This document shows positions 56,241-64,000 of a stretch of 64,000 nt of DNA, one piece after another. The position numbers and the translations under genes are program-made. A model generated the notes under the pieces. It made no database searches, had not been told where the DNA came from, and worked only from the letters and a program-made list of their open reading frames with translations. Every line of letters starts with the position of its first letter. Positions within the stretch are counted from its first letter, which is position 1. Origin of the DNA: Nereocystis luetkeana (taxonomy: Eukaryota > Sar > Phaeophyceae > Laminariales > Laminariaceae); assembly GCA_031213475.1 (NCBI GenBank), contig JARUPZ010000024.1, forward strand, positions 5,922,038 through 5,986,037, read 5' to 3'.

Positions 56241-56929
56241 AACAGGAGGGCAGACAACGTGGCGTCATGTCACCCTACCGGGTAAGAAAGGCACAACATG
56301 CAACACGCCAGCAATCCAGATAGATTTGAGAGAAAGGTGGGTAGATAGGTCGAGATGGCCCGGTGTGGTACCGGCACTATGGTACAAACAGCGTGCGCAT
56401 TCTGCTCTACTAGGTGTCCACGTTTAAAGCATGCGACAGCACCACCGCCTTACAGTTACGATTGGAAGCATCTCAGTTCCCCGTGCGCTACAGCAACATA
56501 CAGGTTAAAACTACAGATGCGGAAGCATGCGCTTTTTAGCGTTTTCACGCCCATTGACGAGTCGTGAGCTGAACTTGCCCCGGGGAAGGCCTTCGAAAAG
56601 CCTTGGTTCAGGAATTCGGGAAATGATGGCGTATTACTTGGAAGCCTTATTCATGTAGGGAACAGGGGTTATATGGGCGAAGGGGGTATAATAGCCTGGT
56701 CTCCTCCTTTTAGACCTTACATCGGAGCCCTGCATGGATAATTCATCGCTGATTCTTCAAAACCAAACACACATTAAACGTGAGAGACCAACGGGGGGCG
56801 TGATCCTACCGCCCACGCTGCTCGTAGACGGTTTCAACAAGAGTTGCCATTGTTTAGGCAGTATAGGTATCTCGGGGGTGTCAAAGAGATTGACCAATGT
56901 CGCCATAATAGTACTACTGTATTTCAAGG

Positions 56930-57300
56930 GGTCGTGTTTTGCTCGCCGTAGACTTTTGACCGTTGACCACGAATCCCTTTCGAGACGGAGCACCGTTCCT
57001 ACTCCTAATAGATACACCTCCAAACATTTGGGCGCTCATTACGTTGTTTCCATGTATAACATGTGAAAATAAATGTTATCCCCCATCATGTTTCGCCGCC
57101 TGTGGCCACCAGCTATACCCTACTGTAGGGTATCGATCGTTTTCCCGCTCCTATCTGTTGATAGTGCACGGAACTTCTCCATGTCACACTCGTCTACCAC
57201 CCTCGTCTCCTCTTTTAACACATCCCGTTCCTCCTTGTACATTTGACTACTATGTGCGTTCTATTCTCCATTGCTTTGCCCCAAGGGGGGGGGGGGGCTG
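56930..57300 (-). repeat. Family E repeat, long copy with coding trace
   Basis: GACGGAGCACCGTTCCTACT at one end; on the minus strand the frame RDVLKEETRVVDECDMEKFR matches the 20.7-kb copy residue by residue before a stop. A G-run ends the copy. Confidence 0.6.
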
Positions 57301-57663
57301 TCAAATATTAATATTAATAGTGGGTAAAACAAAGGGACGACTATATACGCAGAGAGAGCATCGACCGCACGCAACAGCCCGGCCGGTTACCAACAGACGG
57401 AGAGAGAGCGGTAGGGCATGTACCCGAACGGCAGCACAACTCAAGGAGATCTCCGGCGCGTGCACAGGACGATTGTCGTTCCACGTTTCGTCGTCGTTGG
57501 TTTCCGCTGCTTGTATTGCGGGGGAAACATACTTCGAAGTAAATAGTAATCAGGACCAAACAAGCTCTGTAAACATACCGGAATATATATATATATATGT
57601 TGCAAATGACGTGTCCTGATTGCTATGATGGTCCTCCGCTTCAGTCACCCTTTTATAGGTGGG

Positions 57664-57762
57664 TGGTATGATCGGAATACCGCTCTGCCCCTACATATAA
57701 GGACCGTTTTAATAGTAATACTAGGCGAAAACGGTCCTTGTAGCTAGCGACAGAGTGGCATA
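57664..57762. mobile_element. Family H element, largely palindromic
   Basis: CCGCTCTGCCCCTACATATA and AGGACCGTTTT pair with AAAACGGTCCTTGTAG and GCGACAGAGTGG. Confidence 0.65.
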
Positions 57763-58040
57763 ACATAAGCGATATACACTGTTGAGGATGGCAAAATAAA
57801 TAATAGTAGCAGTTATACTATCAACAGCGGTCGTACCGCCGCGCGCTCCCACTCTACATTTACCACAGTGTCCCGGATTATAGTCCTCGTTTGGAGTCTG
57901 GTGTCGACATCAAACGGCTATCACGTTTTCGGCCAGAGCGGTACCATACCCCTTGTGACCTGAAACGAAAAATAGGCGAAAAAAATGGGACAGGAGGGTG
58001 GCGTAGCGTGAAACCAGCTACCGAGTAATAATCATTGAAT

Positions 58041-58136
58041 TCACCTTTTTAGAACCGCAGTCCTGTTTTGGGGACAAACCACTCAAATTCTAAGTAATTT
58101 GTCCCCAAAACGGGACTGCGGTTCTAAAGGGGTTAA
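58041..58136. mobile_element. MITE family A copy
   Basis: TCACCTTTTTAGAACCGCAG to CGGTTCTAAAGGGGTTAA. Confidence 0.88.
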
Positions 58137-58183
58137 GGGGAGAAGTTACCACGCTCGCCGTAAATAAGAGTATAAGAACCCGT

Positions 58184-58292
58184 TATTACGGGGCACCATA
58201 TTAAATAGGACCTACGGTACACACAAAAACCTATATATTTCCCTATTTTTACTAACAGTATTTGGTCCTATTTTCTATGGTCCCCCGTAATA
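58184..58292. mobile_element. MITE family B copy
   Basis: TATTACGGGGCACCATAT to CTATGGTCCCCCGTAATA. Confidence 0.88.
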
Positions 58293-58347
58293 GTATTCCT
58301 ATCAGTGTATATGCGGTCCTTATATTTCCCCCCAGTGAAGTGTGATA

Positions 58348-58443
58348 TTAACCCTTTAGAACCGCAGTCCCGTTTTGGGGACAAACCATTCAAATCACAA
58401 GTAGTTTGTCCCCAAAACGGGACCGCGCTCCTAAAAGGGTTAA
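58348..58443. mobile_element. MITE family A copy, TTAA at both ends
   Basis: TTAACCCTTTAGAACCGCAG to CGCTCCTAAAAGGGTTAA. Confidence 0.9.
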
Positions 58444-58782
58444 GGTGGGGCATAGCAATACACAGTAATCAGGACCGAATATGGTGTGCATGAACACAGG
58501 GGGGACAAGTTTTTTTTTTGGGTCCATCGTGGGTTCCAATTCTTACTACATTAGCCCCCCCCAAGTCAAAGCCCGTCTGTTCTCTAGGCAAAAGAGGCCC
58601 TGTTTTTTTTTTTTGTATCGAGTTTCTTGAGCATACCAGGGTACGTATTCTCTGCGGATGCTAACTGTTTCCAGTGAGAGTGGAGATGGGTAGACCACAG
58701 TAGAAATGTCCCCAAGGTACATCGCCGCCGCCGTTGCCCTTTCCCCCCCCCCCTTTTTTTTGTTGGTACTCGATCGCGGCAG

Positions 58783-58949
58783 ACCCACAATATTTCGGAT
58801 AGAAGCATCGACTCCGGGCTCATCCCTCAGCACCTCCTGGACGGGACCATTCCGCCGCCCAATGGGACCCGCGCCTCCAGCCTCGACTACTTTCCCAAGA
58901 GCGAGCGCCCCGTGCCTGTGCCCCCAATCCGCATGGGACACCAGTTCAG
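58783..58949 (+). CDS. Internal exon of an unrecognised plus-strand gene
   Basis: The acceptor GCGGCAG follows a C/T-rich tract; the donor is TTCAG/GTAAAG. The 167-bp frame reads THNISDRSIDSGLIPQHLLD, GTIPPPNGTRASSLDYFPK, then VPVPPIRMGHQF. Nearly all third positions in the second half are G or C. No family recognised. Other frames are also open, but only this one has matching splice sites. Confidence 0.55.
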
Positions 58950-59012
58950 GTAAAGGGAGCTTCAGTTTTTGTTTTCGTGCTAAATTTTATGTGTCTGTTG
59001 TTGCTGTTATTG

Positions 59013-59335
59013 TTGATGGTGGTGGTGCTGCTCTTGTTGGTGTTGGTGTTGGTGTCGGCGGTGGTGGTGATGGTGTCGACGGTGGTGGTATTGGTGTCGG
59101 CGGTGTTGGTGTCGGTGGTGTTGGTGGTGGTGTTGTTGGTGGTGCTGGTGGTGGTGTTGTTGGTGTTGGTGATGGTGTCGCTGGTGTTGGTGTTGGTGGT
59201 GTTGTTGGTGGTGTTGGTGGTGCTGGTGATGGTGTCGCTGGTGTTGGTGTTGTGGTTGTTGTTGGTGTTGGTGATGGTGTCGCTGGTTTTGGTGTTGTGG
59301 TTGTTGTTGTTGCCGGTGACGTCGGACTGCGGCCA
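59013..59335. repeat. GGT/GTT trinucleotide microsatellite
   Basis: About 320 bp of (GGT)n/(GTT)n with GTC and GAT changes, just inside the intron after the 58.8-kb exon. Poly-Val/Gly frames here are artefacts. Confidence 0.9.
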
Positions 59336-59399
59336 AAATCGTCGGCGCTTCCGTAATTCTTACCTGGTACAGTATTTGGCGGATGAGGCACCTCCGTAC

Positions 59400-60050
59400 C
59401 GGTAATTACCGCAAAAACAGGGGACAGTTTAAGAGATACCCCGCTTAATTAAAGGACGCCATCGCTATTGTCGCGGCAGATCGGAGGGCCGTAGCGCAAG
59501 CTCAAAAGCCCTAGTATGGCCGCCCGGAGTTGCCATGGGAACCAAATGCAGGGGTTTCATATATATAGTTATCGCTTTTCTTGACAGGGAAAAGAGGGCG
59601 TCACGTGATTATGGCGAACGACGACCCAGACCAAAAAACAGGTCGCCGTAAGGACGTCATGCGGTAATCCGACGTCACTGTTAATATTGTCAGCGTTGCT
59701 GCTGTTTTCGTGTTTTTTTTTTGCTCTCATGAACTCCACGCCATATTTTAGTCCTCGGTCACAAAACTGGCAGCACTAATTTCTCATCATGGAGTTACGT
59801 ACGCAAGGGTACACGAAAACAAAAAAAAAACGACACCTCCCACTTTTTTTTTTCGAGTCCAAGACAGGGAGGGGGTACACTAAAACCAAGCGAAAAACAA
59901 ACTTGAAAACAAACAAAAAAAAAAAAAAAACAACAACAACAACAACAACAAAAGATGTTTGGTTTCATTTCTGACCAAAAATACCAACACGATGCTGCCT
60001 GCTGCTGAAGCGAGCGTGGCTCCGTGTTTTTTCTTTTTTTGCTTGTACCC
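59400..60050. other. No recognisable gene
   Basis: A-runs and an (ACA)n tract at 59920-59950; no coding motif. Confidence 0.4.
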
Positions 60051-60056
60051 CTGCTC

Positions 60057-60133
60057 TGTTCCGAAATGTAAGGAACGTTTCCATTGAGTATTTACATGAA
60101 CACGACTCTAGTATTTCGGTACAGAGTGGTACA
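60057..60133. mobile_element. Family H-like element
   Basis: GTTCCGAAATGTAAGGAACG to ATTTCGGTACAGAGTGGTAC. Confidence 0.5.
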
Positions 60134-60139
60134 GCAACG

Positions 60140-61475
60140 TGTATGTATCGCTCACCGTGTCGGTAAAAAAAAAGCAAAGGTTCTCGTTGGGAGGGCGGGA
60201 TCTAGAATGAAATGCATGCTGCACAGGTGCTTGCGATCTGCAAACTTGACACACACATATATATACCTCGTATATATATTACTCGCTGCTTTCAATATTT
60301 TATAGTCAAACCGGGAGAATTAGTCGCCGCCAAAAAAATCCAAAATTTACGAAATTACGGAATCACGAATGTTTGTCGGAGCCAAATATTCCGAAATGAC
60401 CTACAGTAGTAGATGTCGTGCATGTCTGTACGTATACTTCGTAGAGGGCGGGGGAGGCGCTACATAAATACGATATGTTCCTTGAAATATTGTCGGAGCC
60501 AAGTATTCCGAATGATCAAGATGTCGCGCATGTAAATACATAATATGTATGGGGGGGAGGGGGATACATAGACACGATAAGTTACGTATTAGCATATTCT
60601 ACGGACAGAGAGGGGAAAGGGAAGATGCTTGTGAGGCCCGGCTTGTCCACAATGCCGATGAGCCGAAACTATGATACCAAAAAAAAATGAAAAAGAGAAA
60701 ATATCCCTATCCAGAGCTCGTGATCTATTAACGGTAGCACCTTCCAAAAACGCAGCAGCGCCAGGCTGGTGTGAGGCGTTCTACGATAGAGGTTCCCCCT
60801 AATTTTTCTGAGTCTTCCTCGCGTACTCGCGTAAGGAGCTCCATACCTCACCCGAAAACTGACTCCAGCAAAAATCAAAAGGCATCGCGGCGAATAATCC
60901 CATGGCCCAAGTCTACAAAACGTTTTTTTTCGAGATCAAGATTGGCATTCCGACGATTAGGGGGTCAAGGAACCCCGTGTTTCAGAAACAAAATAGCGGA
61001 AATGTGCTACCTCTATCGTAGAACGGGTCGTGTGCGGTAGTTAAAAAAATCAGTGCAGGGCCCCTATCATCAGCATGGAACCGAGCAACAAGGAAGTCAT
61101 GCCGGGATATATACCCGGCACAGAGAGTTTAGAATCCCCGGGCGCGGTATCTTGAACCACAGCCTAGCGAAGCATACACAGCAGCAGCAGTATCCCTTGA
61201 GTCTACCCACGTCTGAACCCAGCCTTGTGTCAGCATATGTTGGTGACATGCGTAAGTACGTACGTACGTACGTACGTGGCTGCGGTAAAAAAGTACTTTT
61301 GACAGCGGTAAGACCTGTAACCATGATGTCCCAAAATATAATTACTGTTTTGTCTGAATAATAGTGTACAAAATATCCTTACATATAGGGACAGATTGGT
61401 ATGTGTCGTCACTCCCTTCGGGACATCTTTCAAGCAAAAATCTCACGAGACACGTCAAGCAAGGCAAAACGTGCG
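60140..61475. other. No recognisable gene
   Basis: 60720-60880 is a family F repeat (GGAGCTCCATACCTCACCCG). A duplicated GTCGGAGCCAA(A/G)TATTCCGAA lies at 60376 and 60492. No coding motif. Confidence 0.4.
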
Positions 61476-61479
61476 CTGG

Positions 61480-61880
61480 TAAGGGTGTGTGTGTTCTTCA
61501 CACTAAACCGTTCTTTCTACCCGTCGACATCCAGCACAACCCGTGTCCGTCCCGATTCTTCAACCCTAGAAGAGATACAAGTTATGTGGTCACAAAGCTA
61601 CGCCACAGAGATACTACGTTGCCACGTGTGCAGTGAGCACAGTGGGCAAGGCAATGCCATGTTCATCATACTGGATACCACAGGTACGACATACAAATTT
61701 TATGAAATAGATAAACGAAAGGAAACAAAGAAAAAACAAAAACAAAAGAAGACAAATCGAAAGAGAAAAAGAAATGAAGAAAAAATAGAGGAAACAAACT
61801 CCCTGTCGTTCCCCCCCCCGCAGGGGATGTGGCAGACCCTTGAAAAGAACGAGCTTGGAAGGAAAGAAGAAGAAAGAAGA
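61480..61880 (+). repeat. Family C repeat copy
   Basis: TTCTTCACACTAAACCG, CAGAGATACTACGTTGCCAC, A-rich block, GCAGGGGATGTGGCAGACCC. Confidence 0.85.
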
Positions 61881-62189
61881 AAAACACCACTTTTGTTGTA
61901 TACCTTTTCAATTCTCATGTTATTATTATTCTCTGCGACGTTCGGGGGGGGGGTCCACTGGCGTGGTACGAGAGCCGCGCCACCGGCCGCTGACTATCGT
62001 TGCCTATCGTACTGCCAGTACCCGGGGGTTTCCCCCCCCAGCCGACTGGCCGGGGCTCAAACAAACGCAGTCTCGGACGACCGAGACCCCCAATGGTAGA
62101 AAACCATTGACATACCCCAAATCCGAGGTCGCGTCGATACTACGATGTTCGGCCCCAAACAGTACCCTGGCTTGGCTGCCTGTGCCCTA

Positions 62190-62690
62190 TCTTTCCCGTC
62201 TCTGCTAGTTTACGAGATACCATACCCGCGTCCTCTGGGTTATTGCGGGTGTACGTCTTGGAAAACTCTGAAAACTTCCATCTACCTTCTCTCTGGATCG
62301 CCCTCTGCGGCACTTCCCCCCCCAGCCGCCAGCTTCTCTGGAGTCATCTCCAGCTTCCACTAATACCAATTCGCGAAGTTCCCCGAGGGCCTGCGTGTAC
62401 CCCCGCACTCTGACCTTACCTTACCGATACGACGACAGGGGGGCGCTTTCTGGCAACATCGGATATCCCGACAACAAACTCCACCATGAGAGCGACGGCA
62501 CCGCCGACTGCTCCTACCCCGGAACGCGCCCCGAAGGCGTCGACGCGTGAGCGCACGATAACCGACCCTTGCTGCGCCTGGTCGCCTTTATGGCCTCGAA
62601 AGGGGACCTCGGTGCCGGTAGCCTGATGCCCCTGCAACGAGGTCAACCCCCGCTCCCCCGCGAATAACGCTACGTCACCCCTCGACAAGC
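62190..62690 (-). pseudogene. GC-rich coding-like frames, unknown
   Basis: Minus frames RVRGYTQALGELRELVLVEA (62408-62345) and AVGGAVALMVEFVVGISDVA before a GTATCG/GTAAGG site (62425) look coding, but no start, family or continuous gene can be built. Confidence 0.3.
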
Positions 62691-62999
62691 AATGTACGGG
62701 GCGAACAATTCCGGACGAAGAGGCGAATGTTTCGTCATTTCGTCAGACCTCTCAATGAAACCCGTAGCCCCATACCAACGACAGCCAAAGGATTCGGCCA
62801 CCCGGCCCCCACGACAAGGCCAGGCCCTGTTCTCGCAACAACGTGTCCCACCAAATAGGGCGACGAATTCTTCTTATAGGGTACCGGCGGCATTGTGCGA
62901 CCGTGCCCCCCCTTTTAATCAACGTTCAACGAGCGGCGACGACGTGGGCAACTCCATTTGCAAGTTTGCGCGGTGGAAGTGTGACACGGCTGATAGTTT

Positions 63000-63975
63000 A
63001 CTAGTAGTAGCACCAGCTTGGTTGCCCTCCGACGCACACCAAGCTACGAACTCAAGCAACGCCTGGATCTTATCCGTATTGAATGGAGGCGCGTGTCAAA
63101 ATACGGAGCTACCCTCAGTAACCCCCGAAAAAAACCCCAAAAAGTCCAAGACCGGAAACCCTGCGTATAAGCTTGGTGAGCCGACGGCGAAACCAACTGG
63201 CGGGCAAGCTTGCTGCCAGCACTTCTGAGCATAGCGCGAATCCCGCTTGCCCCAGGACCTGGACTCCCAACGGACGCTGACCCCGACGTGCAAGCTGTGC
63301 ATCTCGCGCTGCTGCTTCCGTACGCCCTACGATCGGCCTCGCCTCCGCCGAGGGGCGAGGCCCGTCCCCCTGTTCGTCAGCCTTGGCCGCCGCCGAGCGA
63401 GTGAGACTCCCCCCACTAGACGCCCCGCAGCCGCTGCCGCTGTAGCTGGTGCTGCCGCTACCCGGAACATTGCCGCTGCCGCCGCCGCTGCTCCCAACAC
63501 TTGCACCGCCACCCCCAGCCCCCGCCTGCCCTTGCCCTTGGCCGTGTTGGCCAGAATTTTCCGGATACAGCGCCGCTGGCTGCGACGCCGCTATCGGCCG
63601 ACCCCCCCCCCCCCGCCGGTAGCCGACTTGCGCTTATTGCCGCTGCCCATCTTGCGAGCGAGACCGACGTGGGTGAACACGCAGGTGTTATCGTAGCGGC
63701 GCCTGCCGGTCTTTCCCCACTGCCCGCATTCGCCACCCCCGGCCCCGGCCGCCAGGGTGGAGGTAAGGCAAGGCTGCTGGATTCCGGCGTTGACAAAGCC
63801 GCCGAGGGCGACGTAGCCGGAAAGGTGGGGTCAGTGCGGCCCCGGAATAACGGGGAAGGAATCCACCGGCGGGGGATAGGCCGACGCGTGGCCGCAGGCG
63901 TCGGGGACCCCGCGCAGGTCGAGCGTGAAGGTCTCCGGTGTTTGGTGACCAGAGCCGCCGGCCTGGCCTAGTTCG
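63000..63975 (-). pseudogene. Broken GC-rich coding sequence, probably transposon-derived
   Basis: The minus frame gives TPETFTLDLRGVPDACGHAS, a TGA near 63826, then GYVALGGFVNAGIQQP, GECGQWGKTGRRRYDNTCVF, THVGLARKMGSGNKRKSA and a 13-G run (63602-63614). After it the coding-like frame resumes only with a one-base shift (RPIAASQPAALYPENSGQ) and ends at a TGA near 63116. CGQWGKTGRRRYDNTC looks like a zinc knuckle with a Cys and a His replaced. Third positions are strongly GC. Family not named. Confidence 0.45.
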
Positions 63976-64000
63976 TCGGGCGATCGGCGATCGCAAAACT

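Noticed and set aside
58977..59405. Val/Gly-, Pro/Thr- and His/Gln-rich frames
   Set aside because: All arise from the GGT/GTT triplet tract; no unique sequence or motif.
62692..63228. 178-codon plus-strand frame
   Set aside because: No motif or bias; a minus-strand frame across 63.0-63.97 kb has stronger coding character.

Overview
This window is nuclear DNA of a eukaryote, most likely a stramenopile alga and quite possibly a brown alga. That placement is an inference. It rests on a rhomboid protease gene cut into small GT-AG exons by kilobase introns, GC-rich third codon positions in the exons, TTAGGG-type interstitial repeats, a Ty1/Copia element, a LINE tail, and very heavy loads of MITEs, microsatellites and C/G homopolymers. 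There are no operons, rRNA genes or bacterial features. Well under a tenth of the sequence looks like host coding DNA.

Layout. 1-6.75 kb holds a Ty1/Copia retrotransposon: gag-pol on the minus strand running off the left edge, its leader, an 872-bp LTR, an array of divergent hairpin repeats, a fragment of another Copia reverse transcriptase and a second LTR in opposite orientation. 6.8-19.2 kb is repeat territory: palindromic MITEs of two families, copies of a roughly 700-bp A-rich repeat (family C), a CCATGG-rich patch, TAG microsatellite, C-runs and a CCAAT-rich tandem array. 19.5-30.7 kb carries the best host gene, a rhomboid intramembrane protease on the minus strand. Its eight recognised exons have compatible phases, and its introns contain a 500-bp GTA/TAG microsatellite, MITEs and fragments of another transposon family (D/E). 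31-51 kb is dense in MITEs, with a LINE open reading frame and a few candidate minus-strand exons of one or more membrane proteins. A convincing 5' exon lies at 51.5-51.7 kb and could even be the start of the rhomboid gene across a 20-kb intron. 52-62 kb is mostly non-coding, with one good plus-strand exon at 58.8 kb. 62-64 kb is GC-rich and looks like decayed coding sequence.

The repeats interlock and let insertion sites be read directly. Family A MITEs duplicate TTAA and begin CCCTTT, as piggyBac-type elements do. Family B MITEs duplicate TA and sit inside each other and inside family A. A third signal is the most unusual: the 7-bp unit CCAGG+TA (or CCTGG+TA), alone or as head-to-head dimers, is inserted at TA dinucleotides throughout the window. 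In at least ten repeat copies its absence can be seen in sister copies. These look like excision footprints of an unidentified TA-targeting transposon.

Limits: exon borders come from reading frame, phase and GT/AG sites by eye. Family names for MITEs and repeats are mine. No database search was possible.
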